A stretch of DNA of 7,263 nt from Gammaproteobacteria bacterium. Its GTDB lineage: Bacteria > Pseudomonadota > Gammaproteobacteria > UBA4575. Below the pieces are notes generated by a model. The model was not told where the DNA came from. It saw only the letters and a program-made list of their open reading frames with translations, and searched no databases. The DNA is taken from the NCBI GenBank assembly GCA_027297825.1, contig JAPUHH010000016.1, forward strand, positions 1-7,263. Direction: 5' to 3'. Position numbers and translations under genes: made by a program. Below are positions 1 to 5,521 of this stretch, one piece after another. How positions within the stretch are numbered: the first letter of the stretch is position 1; each line of letters begins with the position of its first letter.

Positions 1-266
1 TTTTCAGTTTGTATGTCTTTGCCCTTTGCAATTTCGCCTAGTTTGATCTTGGCTTGTTTACGGGCTTGATCCGCAGTGACCTTGCCATGCTTACCGATGG
101 TGTACTCACGACCCGCTCCCTTATACCGGTAGTAGATACAATAGGTTTTAACGCCAGAGGGTAGCACCCTAAGAAAGAAACCCGCGAGGTCGGTATCCCA
201 AGCCTTGTAGTACTTAGATCGCGGCTTAGAGGCGCTTACAGAGCGTGTGGTGAGTTTTGCTTTCAT
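1..266 (-). CDS. Tyrosine recombinase/integrase, N-terminal part (runs off the left edge)
   Basis: The first 88 codons of a minus-strand gene are visible, from the ATG at 266 to the window edge. The protein starts MKAKLTTRSV and continues with AWDTDLAGFFLRVLPSG, an aromatic/basic strand (YCIYYRYKG), then a YTIGKHGKVTADQARKQAK stretch. This is the pattern of the arm-type DNA-binding domain (DUF4102 family) found at the N-terminus of tyrosine integrases of prophages and genomic islands, including the characteristic 'G.F.LRV.PSG.K.Y' and 'IG..G..T...AR..A' segments. The core-binding and catalytic domains (R-H-R-Y) would lie to the left and cannot be checked, so intactness is unknown. The family catalyses site-specific integration and excision. 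An AGGAA Shine-Dalgarno at 271-275, inside a direct repeat, supports this start. The gene suggests an island boundary nearby, but I see no attachment-site duplication. Confidence 0.88.
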   Translation of the reverse strand, partial: MKAKLTTRSVSASKPRSKYYKAWDTDLAGFFLRVLPSGVKTYCIYYRYKGAGREYTIGKHGKVTADQARKQAKIKLGEIAKGKDIQTE

Positions 267-270
267 GCCG

Positions 271-300
271 TTCCTGCATAATTCCTGCATAATTCCTGCA
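271..300. repeat. Three 11-bp direct repeats just upstream of the integrase start
   Basis: The unit ttcctgcataa occurs at 271-281 and 282-292, and its first eight bases again at 293-300, in perfect phase at 11 bp, about one helical turn. Read on the integrase strand this is an iterated tgcaggaa, and the copy next to the gene supplies its Shine-Dalgarno. A TATATT/TATTAT -10-like element lies just beyond, at 304-311 on the minus strand, so the repeats sit in the 5' leader. Possible roles are integrase or excisionase binding sites (iterons) or a slipped-strand duplication. The sequence alone does not decide. Confidence 0.7.
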
Positions 301-367
301 CCTATAATATACAGCATTTAATCTTTACTAACTACGGTTAACAAACCAAGCTACATAATTGCCCTAT

Positions 368-586
368 TTATGAAGAGTATTCGAGCATGGGAATGGTTTT
401 TATGTTTACAGAAGTTAATATCTGATAATGGTCGTTAAGAGAATAAACGCCTTCTTTAGGCTTCAGTAAGGTATTGCATCTCTTACACCTGTAGTAATAC
501 AAGCAGCAGTCTGTGGGCATCTTTTCACTTGATGTATTGTTACATTCTGGACATGTGAGATCAGAGATCAATTCGATACGGTCCAT
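368..586 (-). CDS. Small double-CxxC zinc-ribbon-like protein, GDCCVxC-family relative lacking the GDCCVxC tail
   Basis: This is a 72-residue protein with two CxxC pairs (C12-P-E-C15 and C34-K-R-C37) plus C27-C28, in the arrangement TCPEC...MPTDCC..YY.CK.CNTLLKPK. That segment closely matches my memory of the small GDCCVxC domain-containing (seleno)proteins found near mercury and heavy-metal genes. Their next residues are normally G-D-C-C-V-x-C-S-Y-G. Here KPKEG (residues 42-46) is followed by an unrelated tail, VYSLNDHYQ..., and neither other reading frame of the following DNA restores the missing motif. The protein may be a truncated or tail-swapped version, or a subfamily without that domain. 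It is cytosolic, with no signal peptide. It lies under the MerR-type promoter at 619-649 and is therefore the probable target of the divergent regulator. A weak GGAA lies about nine bases upstream of the ATG. Confidence 0.75.
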   Translation of the reverse strand: MDRIELISDLTCPECNNTSSEKMPTDCCLYYYRCKRCNTLLKPKEGVYSLNDHYQILTSVNIKTIPMLEYSS

Positions 587-618
587 TTAATTATTCCAAT
601 TCCATTCAAACTAGCGTT

Positions 619-649
619 ATTATGAAACCTGAAGTAACTACAGATTCAA
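619..649 (-). promoter_or_regulatory. MerR-type promoter/operator (19-bp spacer) for the small CxxC gene
   Basis: On the minus strand, TTGAAT (644-649) and CATAAT (619-624) are separated by exactly 19 bp. This is the overlong spacer typical of promoters activated by metal-sensing MerR proteins through DNA untwisting. The spacer contains the dyad CTGTAGT-T-ACTTCAG, whose arms match at 6 of 7 positions. It resembles Cad/Zn/Pb-type MerR operators. Transcription would begin about 25 bp upstream of the 72-residue gene. The -35 end lies only about ten bases from the merR start codon, so bound MerR would probably also block its own gene. Confidence 0.82.
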
Positions 650-659
650 GGAGCAAAAA

Positions 660-1082
660 ATGAACGTGGAATCAAAGCCCTACTACTCGATCGGCGATCT
701 AGCTTCTGCGGCAGACTGTAAAGTAGAGACAGTGCGCTATTATGAAAAGACCACTCTCATGCCAACCCCATCTCGTACCGAGGGTGGACATCGTTTCTAT
801 GTATTCGAGCACTTGAAACGACTCGTCTTTATTCGTCGAAGTCGTGAACTAGGTTTCAGCATTGAGAAAATTAAAGAACTTTTACAGCTCGTTGATGAAC
901 CTAATCACACTTGCGGAGAAGTGAAAGCATTAACCATGCTACAAGCTCGAGAAGTACAGAAGAAGATTAACGATCTAAAACGATTACAAAAAGCGCTAAA
1001 TTCAATAACTGCTAGCTGTAAAGGTAGTAATTATTCCATTGAGGATTGCCCTATTGTTAACGCTTTTTATGAAAGAGGTTAG
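660..1082 (+). CDS. MerR-family metal-responsive transcriptional regulator
   Basis: This 140-residue regulator has an N-terminal winged helix-turn-helix (residues about 9-45: YSIGDLASAADCKVETVRYYEK...), an R-F/LGFS.E.I.ELL segment, and a long dimerisation helix (about 86-115). It has three cysteines where divalent-metal sensors of the family place theirs: C85 (HTC, before the dimer helix), C120 (ASC) and C130 (DCPIV). The C120-C130 loop holds nine residues, one more than I recall for Tn501 MerR and longer than in CueR. This pattern fits Hg, Cd, Zn or Pb sensing rather than Cu(I), but I cannot name the metal. The ATG at 660 has a good AAGGAG at 648-653 with a six-base gap. The operator lies immediately upstream and points at the divergent 72-residue gene. 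No efflux pump or mercuric reductase is visible, so the resistance unit looks minimal or eroded. Confidence 0.9.
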   Translation: MNVESKPYYSIGDLASAADCKVETVRYYEKTTLMPTPSRTEGGHRFYVFEHLKRLVFIRRSRELGFSIEKIKELLQLVDEPNHTCGEVKALTMLQAREVQKKINDLKRLQKALNSITASCKGSNYSIEDCPIVNAFYERG

Positions 1083-1121
1083 GATTAAAATTAATGTCAG
1101 TACCTTTAAAAGTGTTTTATT

Positions 1122-1153
1122 GAATGTCCGCTTTGGGTCGAAAGTGGACACTC
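1122..1153. repeat. Dispersed 32-bp palindromic repeat, copy 1
   Basis: This is an imperfect inverted repeat of 32 bp with the core gtccgctttgggtcg and a right arm aaagtggac, so GTCCGCTTT can pair with AAAGTGGAC at 8 of 9 positions. It shares its frame, length and centre with the copies at 3579 and 5960. It lies between the convergent ends of merR and the SDR gene, where it could act as a bidirectional transcription barrier or RNA-stabilising hairpin. There is no strong T-tract on either side. Confidence 0.75.
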
Positions 1154-1191
1154 GATTATTTCATGCTCAACCATTAAATGATTAGTTACTC

Positions 1192-1941
1192 CTAGCTTTC
1201 CATGATATTCGCTTCGACAATGTTCTCTGCGAAGTTTTGGTAGACCGCTTCAATTTGTTTGGCCATTGTATCTGGGAATACATGGAAATCGCCATTGTTA
1301 AGTGCAGTTACAATACTGTCAGCCACTAAGCTAGGCGGTTCTGCTATTTCAGTAAGCCCTGCATCATCACCCATATCCGTAGCGATCGGTCCAGGGTGAA
1401 CACTTATTACTGAGGTACCTTGTTCACTTAATAGATCGCGCAATGCTTGAGTAATCGAATAGGCAGCAGCTTTCGATGCAGAATAAGTAGAAAATGGGAC
1501 AAAGTTTTTGATAGATGCAACGGAGTTAAGCTGTATAAAAGCACCTCCACCATTGGTTTTCAAAACTGGTGCAAAGGCCTGCGCCATACGAACAAGACCT
1601 CCAACATTCATTTCCATTTCATAATTTAGTGAGTCAAGGGCATCTATATCCAGAGGCGTGGATGATTTAAGAACCCCAGCATTGTTAACAACCACTTCGA
1701 CATCTTTGGCTTGTTGAGCTGCAGCTGTGATGGTTTCAGGTTTTGCTAAGTCAATTAGAATGGCTTCAACTCGATCTCCATATTGTTCAATAAGCGGTTC
1801 TGCTTTATTTAGGTTTCTAACCCCGGCATAAACTTTAGTAGCACCTTTTTCTAAAAAAGTCTCTACGATCACTTTTCCAATGCCTCGGTTAGCACCTGTT
1901 ACAAGTGCAGTTTTATTTTTGATATCATAACTAATAGTCAT
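1192..1941 (-). CDS. Short-chain dehydrogenase/reductase (SDR) family oxidoreductase
   Basis: This is a complete 249-residue classical SDR. The Rossmann cofactor motif TGANRGIG is at residues 15-22, D64 follows strand beta-3, NNAG is at 86-89, and the catalytic tetrad N112, S140, Y153 and K157 (in YSASK) is intact. HPGPIATDM at 182-190 is the usual nucleotide-binding loop after beta-6. Arg42 after the second strand (YAGVR) favours NADP(H) over NAD(H). The substrate cannot be read from the sequence. Many such enzymes reduce reactive carbonyls, and placement under a TetR repressor would suit a detoxification role. The start is well supported by AAGGAG at 1949-1954, seven bases upstream of the ATG. 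The gene ends the minus-strand block, 57 bases after the small CPKC gene, and is followed by the palindromic repeat at 1122-1153. Confidence 0.93.
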   Translation of the reverse strand: MTISYDIKNKTALVTGANRGIGKVIVETFLEKGATKVYAGVRNLNKAEPLIEQYGDRVEAILIDLAKPETITAAAQQAKDVEVVVNNAGVLKSSTPLDIDALDSLNYEMEMNVGGLVRMAQAFAPVLKTNGGGAFIQLNSVASIKNFVPFSTYSASKAAAYSITQALRDLLSEQGTSVISVHPGPIATDMGDDAGLTEIAEPPSLVADSIVTALNNGDFHVFPDTMAKQIEAVYQNFAENIVEANIMES

Positions 1942-1998
1942 GGATTTCTCCTTTTGGTTAAAAAGCTTTAAATAAAAATCAATCGCAATCGCATGCCG

Positions 1999-2184
1999 TT
2001 ATTGGTTTATGTCCTGCATGATGACGATGTCACTGAGCGACTCGTAGTATTCATTACATTTTGGACAACCACCCTCTTCATCAACCCATTCAGGGTGTTC
2101 AATTCGAATTGAGTCCAAAACAAATTTTTCAGCAATAAGACTAAGATTGTTTCTTTGGCTCTTTGAATTGTTCATTGCATTCAT
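1999..2184 (-). CDS. 61-residue hypothetical protein with a CPKC motif
   Basis: I do not recognise a characterised family. The protein reads MNAMNNSKSQ..., followed by an amphipathic stretch (LSLIAEKFVLDSI), then RIEHPEWVDEEGGCPKCNEYYESL and a short tail. The single CPKC pair and the conserved-looking HPEWV...GCPKC..YY segment suggest a small metal- or redox-active cytosolic protein. Two ATG codons compete. The one at 2190 abuts the AGGAGG directly and is unlikely to initiate, while the one at 2184 has six bases of spacing, so I chose it (the longer form would be 63 residues). The gene sits between the decayed exported-protein gene and the SDR gene on the same strand, so co-transcription with the SDR is likely. 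It shares a small-CxxC theme with the protein at 368-586, but the two sequences are not alike. Confidence 0.7.
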   Translation of the reverse strand: MNAMNNSKSQRNNLSLIAEKFVLDSIRIEHPEWVDEEGGCPKCNEYYESLSDIVIMQDINQ

Positions 2185-2190
2185 GTTCAT

Positions 2191-2196
2191 CCTCCT
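2191..2196 (-). promoter_or_regulatory. Ribosome binding site AGGAGG that decides the start of the CPKC gene
   Basis: A perfect AGGAGG on the minus strand touches the first ATG (2190) and lies six bases before the second (2184). Only the second has workable spacing, so the start at 2184 is preferred. Confidence 0.75.
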
Positions 2197-2214
2197 AAGG
2201 ATTTTGGTGATTTA

Positions 2215-2243
2215 AAATAATTAATTCATACCTCCAGTTTCAA
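2215..2243 (-). promoter_or_regulatory. Possible secondary promoter before the CPKC-SDR genes
   Basis: On the minus strand TTGAAA (2238-2243) and TTATTT (2215-2220) stand 17 bp apart, overlapping the last codons of the decayed exported-protein frame. The -35 is good and the -10 is weak, so this is only a candidate. It would let the CPKC and SDR genes stay expressed although the gene upstream of them is broken. Confidence 0.3.
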
Positions 2244-2669
2244 CATTGGATTTCTTAATCCGGAATCACTGAAAAAGGAGGTGTCCTTGCTATCAATAAT
2301 TGCTCCTTGCACTACGGTGAGGGAAGGTGTGTCATTTAGATTTGGTGAACTATTACTATCAACATCAACGACATTTAACTAAGGATTGAGAGTAAATTTA
2401 GGTGTATTCGAGTTCTCGTCGCACCTTGCATCAACCATACTAAAGGCCTTTACTGGTACTACATTTCTTTGCTCCTTCAATTGATACTTTTCTTGCTGTT
2501 GATACGTTTCAGCTCGTTCAATATGTTCATACACAGACTCATTTCTTAGTAAATTTGCAGCATTCGCTATGCTCGTACTTAATAAACTGCCAAGTAAAAG
2601 CAAGCCATAAAATCCAAGCGTACCCAGGGTGTCCGTATCGATCTACAAGGAGGGAGCTTTTGTTTTCAA
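2226..2669 (-). pseudogene. Decayed exported-protein gene with in-frame TAG codons
   Basis: One reading frame runs from about 2669 to a TGA at 2226-2228, interrupted by TAG at 2643-2645 and TAG at 2379-2381. Between them lies a convincing signal peptide (GFYGLLLLGSLLSTSIANA, likely cleaved after ANA), then a charged Gln/Glu-rich region (ERAETYQQQEKYQLKEQR), VVPVKAFSMVDARCD and PKFTLNP. After the second TAG the frame stays open for 50 codons (LNVVDVDSNSS...GLRNPMLKLEV). No ATG start is present. A TTG at 2669 followed by KTK could be the old start, and a TTG at 2603 would give only a 74-residue product with a shortened signal peptide. I do not recognise the family. The best reading is a secreted or periplasmic protein inactivated by nonsense mutations. 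Intact neighbours also end in TAG, so codon reassignment is unlikely. It is the first gene downstream of the operator at 2690. Confidence 0.6.
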
Positions 2670-2689
2670 TACTTGTCTCTTGTTATATA

Positions 2690-2707
2690 AAAGAACATAC
2701 GTTCTGT
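2690..2707. promoter_or_regulatory. Putative TetR operator 1, in front of the exported-protein/CPKC/SDR block
   Basis: AAAGAAC-ATAC-GTTCTGT is a near-perfect palindrome with a four-base centre, matching the two sites upstream of tetR. It lies between tetR and the next minus-strand gene, next to an AT-rich TTATATAAC that could serve as -10. A repressor bound here would block transcription of the downstream block. Confidence 0.62.
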
Positions 2708-2732
2708 TTTAAGGTAAATATTTATTTGTCGT

Positions 2733-3311
2733 TTACTTTGCCGAAATTAAATTAATAGTCATTTCGCCAATTGCCACGGTCTCTTTTCTAGAAATACCAT
2801 TTTTACTCATAGGTCCTAGCCCATGAAAAATGGTCATCACGTAACGTGCTAATAATTTCGTATCTTTTTCTTTAGCTACTTCACCCTTACGCTGCGCGTT
2901 GGAAATACATTGGTGTAAGGCTTTTTCAACTCTCTTGTTGTAGGCCTTGGCAATAGAAAAGAGCTCTTTTCCGATGGTGTGCTTATTGTTCAATGTATTG
3001 CTAATTAAACAACCTAATTCCTGTTGATCAATCTCTGCCCGAGCCTTAAATATTTCCCTTATAGTTTCAAGACCTGCATCCTTTGATTGGAGTGCTTTTA
3101 CCATCCCACTCGCAATGTGCTGCTTATAGTATTCCAGTGAAGCTTTAAACAAGCCCGCCTTACCACCAAATTCTTCGTATAGACTATGGCGATTAAAGCC
3201 TGTCGCATTTAATACATCCCGAACACTCGTCTGTTCATAGCCGTTGTACCAAAATAGTTCCGTAGCTTTTTGAAGTACCTCGTCTCGGTCATATTCAATC
3301 GGTCTTGGCAT
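2733..3311 (-). CDS. TetR/AcrR-family transcriptional repressor
   Basis: This is a complete 192-residue protein. Residues about 8-55 form the canonical TetR DNA-binding domain: Y-D-R-D-E-V-L-Q-K-A...LFW.NGYE, the helix-turn-helix TSVRDVLNATGFNRHSLYEEFG, then GKAGLF. The ligand-binding domain has the LGCLISNT segment (residues 99-106). A Cys in this position is common in a TetR subgroup that includes redox- or electrophile-responsive members, so C101 could sense a reactive compound, but that is inference. The ATG at 3311 is preceded only by a purine-rich stretch (AAAGAAAGAAG). A consensus promoter at 3424-3452 and two palindromic sites in the leader indicate autorepression. A third copy lies just after the gene, in front of the downstream minus-strand block that ends in the SDR gene, its likely regulatory target. 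Confidence 0.92.
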   Translation of the reverse strand: MPRPIEYDRDEVLQKATELFWYNGYEQTSVRDVLNATGFNRHSLYEEFGGKAGLFKASLEYYKQHIASGMVKALQSKDAGLETIREIFKARAEIDQQELGCLISNTLNNKHTIGKELFSIAKAYNKRVEKALHQCISNAQRKGEVAKEKDTKLLARYVMTIFHGLGPMSKNGISRKETVAIGEMTINLISAK

Positions 3312-3336
3312 CAGTCTTCTTTCTTTGTTTCTATTT

Positions 3337-3354
3337 AAGGAACATTTGTTCTTT
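3337..3354. promoter_or_regulatory. Putative TetR operator 2, in the tetR leader
   Basis: AAGGAAC-ATTT-GTTCTTT is the same palindrome with one arm mismatch. It lies 26-43 bp upstream of the tetR start codon, downstream of the promoter, so it could act as a roadblock or cooperate with operator 3. Confidence 0.6.
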
Positions 3355-3402
3355 ATCTATCTAAAAAAATGCATAGCCATAAGCTATAAGTGAATAATCC
3401 CT

Positions 3403-3424
3403 TTAAAGAACTACTGTTCTTTAA
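3403..3424. promoter_or_regulatory. Putative TetR operator 3, overlapping the tetR transcription start
   Basis: TTAAAGAAC-TACT-GTTCTTTAA is a perfect palindrome with nine-base arms and a four-base centre. It abuts the -10 box of the tetR promoter and covers the expected start point, an arrangement that gives tight autorepression. It is the best of the three sites and probably the highest-affinity one. Confidence 0.7.
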
Positions 3425-3452
3425 TAATACGGTAAATTAATTTGCGCGTCAA
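3424..3452 (-). promoter_or_regulatory. Sigma-70 promoter of tetR
   Basis: On the minus strand TTGACG (3447-3452) and TATTAT (3424-3429) are exactly 17 bp apart. Transcription would start near 3417, inside operator 3, leaving a leader of about 105 bases. Confidence 0.75.
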
Positions 3453-3578
3453 CACTTTTAAACTCATATTAAACAGCCACTTATGAGCCTTTGAATTTTG
3501 ATCACTGTTTATAACTTGAAATCCAGGTGGTTGTCTCGTTTTAAATACTGCATTGATCCATCAAACAAGCTGTCTCTT

Positions 3579-3610
3579 GAACGTCCGCTTTGGGTCATTA
3601 GCAGTCATTC
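3579..3610. repeat. Dispersed 32-bp palindromic repeat, copy 2
   Basis: This copy has the same 32-bp length and the shared tccgctttgggtc core as copy 1, in the same orientation. The outer arms gaacgtccgct and agcagtcattc pair at 8 of 11 positions. It lies between the divergent tetR and lexA-like promoters, so here it does not sit at a gene end. Confidence 0.75.
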
Positions 3611-3655
3611 AATTAGCTTCTATATTCACAACATAAGTTATAGCCCAATCCCCTC

Positions 3656-3690
3656 TTGAATGTTCTCTAGTTGTTCTCTATAATGAGAAC
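3656..3690 (+). promoter_or_regulatory. lexA-like promoter with the -10 box embedded in a palindromic operator
   Basis: TTGAAT (3656-3661) and TATAAT (3679-3684) are 17 bp apart, a near-consensus promoter. The -10 is the centre of a perfect palindrome, GTTCTC-TATAAT-GAGAAC (3673-3690), so a bound repressor must exclude RNA polymerase. A second GTTCTCTA (3662-3669) lies 11 bp upstream of the first arm in direct orientation, which also creates GTTC-N7-GTTC. The site is not the CTG-N10-CAG box of enterobacterial LexA. The most likely ligand is the LexA-type protein encoded just downstream. Confidence 0.8.
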
Positions 3691-3703
3691 TTAAAGAGAA
3701 TAT

Positions 3704-4297
3704 ATGATGCTAACTGAACGAGAACAAACCACACTCCAATTTATTGTGGACTTCTATGCTAAGTCCCGTAAATCACCATTACTTACTGAGATCGCTGAAG
3801 GCTTAGGCATCCAGTCTAAAGGCGTTGTCCATCGGTATTTATCTTCATTAGAAGAACAAGGCTATATCCGGCGCCATCAAAAACATCGTGGCATCGAGCT
3901 TGTTGATCATCCTAATTATGATGAACTGCCTCTACTCGGGTGTATCGCAGCGGGCAAACCCATTGAGGCCATCGAAAACCGTGAGTTAATTAACTTTGCG
4001 CATTTACTAGGGGGTACGAACCGTTACGTATTACAGGTTAAAGGCCACTCCATGATCGATGAAGGAATTCGTAGCGGCGACCTTGTGGTGATTGAGCAAG
4101 CGAAGATGGCGCGCAGCAACCAAATTGTAGTCGCCCTTATCGATAATCATGAGGCGACCTTAAAACGAATTAAGTTTCCGAATAGAGACACGGTTCGTTT
4201 AATCCCTGCCAATAAAAATATGCAACCTAAAAATTACTCGGCCGATCGCGTCACGATTCAAGGTGTACTTGTGGGTCAAGTGAGAATGTATACATGA
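3704..4297 (+). CDS. lexA: LexA-type self-cleaving transcriptional repressor (S24 family)
   Basis: This 197-residue protein has a LexA layout. A winged helix-turn-helix spans residues about 3-66 (LTEREQTTLQFI..., EIAEGLGIQSKGVVHRYLSSLEEQGYIRR...RGIEL). The linker carries the Ala-Gly cleavage site at A83-G84 (GCIAAGKP). The S24 peptidase domain has Ser116 in GHSMID and the general base Lys154 in ATLKRI. All self-cleavage residues are present, so it should respond to the RecA-DNA filament like LexA. The recognition helix region (IQSKGVVHRYL) differs from the usual gammaproteobacterial SxxAVxxHL, in line with the different operator upstream. Start codons at 3704 and 3707 are both possible, and the Shine-Dalgarno is weak (AGAG). 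Three bases separate its stop from the polymerase gene. I infer that it is an accessory, cassette-specific LexA controlling its own operon rather than the global SOS regulator, but the host chromosome is not visible. Confidence 0.9.
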   Translation: MMLTEREQTTLQFIVDFYAKSRKSPLLTEIAEGLGIQSKGVVHRYLSSLEEQGYIRRHQKHRGIELVDHPNYDELPLLGCIAAGKPIEAIENRELINFAHLLGGTNRYVLQVKGHSMIDEGIRSGDLVVIEQAKMARSNQIVVALIDNHEATLKRIKFPNRDTVRLIPANKNMQPKNYSADRVTIQGVLVGQVRMYT

Positions 4298-4300
4298 GCG

Positions 4301-5521
4301 ATGAAATATTGGAACCGTGCCATTGTACTCATCGATATGGATGCATTCTTTGCCAGTATCGAACAACATGACCATCCAGAGTTACGCGGTCGACCTATTG
4401 GGATTACAAATGGCTTAACCGGAACTTGTTTTATCACCTGTTCGTATGAAGCCAGACAATACGGAATCAAAACCGGCACACGAATAAAACAAGCTAAGCA
4501 GCTATGTCCTGATGTCGTTCAAGTCCCAGCCAGACCCTATCGTTATGCGCAAGTTTCCACCCGTATCATGTTTGCATTGCAAAACATTACCCCTGATGTT
4601 GAAGTCTTTTCGGTAGACGAAGCATTCCTTGATATTACGCATTGCCAAGGCATCTATGGCAATCCTGCAAGCATTGGAAAGTTTGTTAAAGATATTGTGT
4701 ATGAAGCAAGCGGCCTTACATGCAGTGTTGGGATCAGTGGCGATAAAACCACGGCTAAATATGCGGCCAAGAAAGACAAACCGGATGGCTTAGTCGTCGT
4801 TCCACCATGGGAATCTGAAGAATGCTTAAAGAATGTTCCTGTTACGGATCTATGCGGAATTGCAAAAGGTATTGGTAAATATCTAGGCGATCGCGGAGTG
4901 CACGTATGTGGAGAGATGAAAACACTGCCCATTGGTGAGCTGGCGAGGCGTTTCGGAAATCCGGGGCGACGTATCTGGTATATGGCGCAAGGTTTAGATC
5001 CTGATCCTTTACATCAAACCATCCCTGCACCCAAATCCATTGGGCATGGAAAAGTGATGCCACCGAATACTAGAGACCCCGCCACCTTAAAGATGTATTT
5101 GCACCACATGGCGGAAAAAGTGGCAGCACGACTTCGCAAATATGACTTTGAAGCACAACGTTTTTTTATTGGTTTTTTAACTGAACAGGGTTGGTTGGCT
5201 AGAAAAATGAAAACCGCAGAACCTACGAATGATAGTTGCCAAATAAAGACTCTCGCAAACGAGTTGTTGAAGCACTATTGGCAAGGCCAGGGATGCTTTC
5301 AAGTCCAGATTACGGCACTCGATCCGAAAGATCATGGCCACCAACTTTCACTCTTTAGCAAGAAAGATGTCAAGCGTGAACAGATCAATCTAGCCATGGA
5401 TCGCATTAATGAACGTTATGGTGAATTTACCCTAGCCCCCGCAAATTTATTACATCGTTCCGATATGCCAAATGTCATTGCACCTGCCTGGAAACCCGAT
5501 GGACATCGCAAGACGGTATGA
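4301..5521 (+). CDS. Y-family DNA polymerase (DinB/UmuC superfamily), translesion synthesis
   Basis: This is a complete 406-residue error-prone polymerase that copies damaged templates. The metal-binding acidic residues are intact: D12 in LIDMD, and D106-E107 in SVDEAFLD. Phe17 (DAFF) is the expected steric gate against ribonucleotides. The palm-finger signature CSVGISGDKTTAKYAAK...KPDGL is at 141-164, and a helix-hairpin-helix thumb segment (GIAKGIGKYLGDRGV) is at 186-200. A little-finger domain follows from about 246 (SIGHGKVMPPNT...). QLSLF at 348-352 is a classic sliding-clamp binding motif, followed by about 54 further residues of unclear role. It is closer to DinB than to UmuC in these motifs, but longer than the roughly 350 residues of E. 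coli Pol IV. It starts three bases after the lexA-like stop with no strong Shine-Dalgarno, so translational coupling is likely. Its stop overlaps the next start by four bases. Confidence 0.93.
   Translation: MKYWNRAIVLIDMDAFFASIEQHDHPELRGRPIGITNGLTGTCFITCSYEARQYGIKTGTRIKQAKQLCPDVVQVPARPYRYAQVSTRIMFALQNITPDVEVFSVDEAFLDITHCQGIYGNPASIGKFVKDIVYEASGLTCSVGISGDKTTAKYAAKKDKPDGLVVVPPWESEECLKNVPVTDLCGIAKGIGKYLGDRGVHVCGEMKTLPIGELARRFGNPGRRIWYMAQGLDPDPLHQTIPAPKSIGHGKVMPPNTRDPATLKMYLHHMAEKVAARLRKYDFEAQRFFIGFLTEQGWLARKMKTAEPTNDSCQIKTLANELLKHYWQGQGCFQVQITALDPKDHGHQLSLFSKKDVKREQINLAMDRINERYGEFTLAPANLLHRSDMPNVIAPAWKPDGHRKTV

Larger units (their letters stand above)
3312..3703. other. Divergent intergenic region between tetR and the lexA-like gene
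   Basis: This 392-bp gap holds, from left to right: the tetR leader with operator 2 (3337-3354), a weak hairpin (atagc/gctat at about 3373-3387, followed by a T-run on the tetR strand), operator 3 and the tetR promoter (3403-3452), a featureless stretch of about 125 bp (3453-3578), the palindromic repeat copy 2 (3579-3610), and the lexA-like promoter/operator (3656-3690). I see no coding potential in it. Confidence 0.7.

Noticed and set aside
1447..1629. Plus-strand frame inside the SDR gene
   Set aside because: It is antisense to conserved SDR motifs, with no Shine-Dalgarno or domain.
2555..2755. Plus-strand open frame over the TetR/exported-gene boundary
   Set aside because: It crosses the operator and the antisense of the exported frame. 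Its composition is not protein-like, and the AAGGAGGGA at 2647-2655 lies inside the frame rather than before its start.
3373..3387. Hairpin plus T-run in the tetR leader as an attenuator
   Set aside because: The stem is only five base pairs and AT-rich, too weak to claim.
2690..3424. GAAC-N4-GTTC sites as LexA boxes of the Gram-positive type
   Set aside because: The sites surround tetR and its likely target, one lies on the tetR start point, and the LexA-like gene has its own different palindrome. TetR is the simpler ligand, though I cannot exclude the alternative.
4276..5063. Minus-strand open frames over the lexA-polymerase genes
   Set aside because: They are antisense shadows of two clearly coding plus-strand genes and have no family features.
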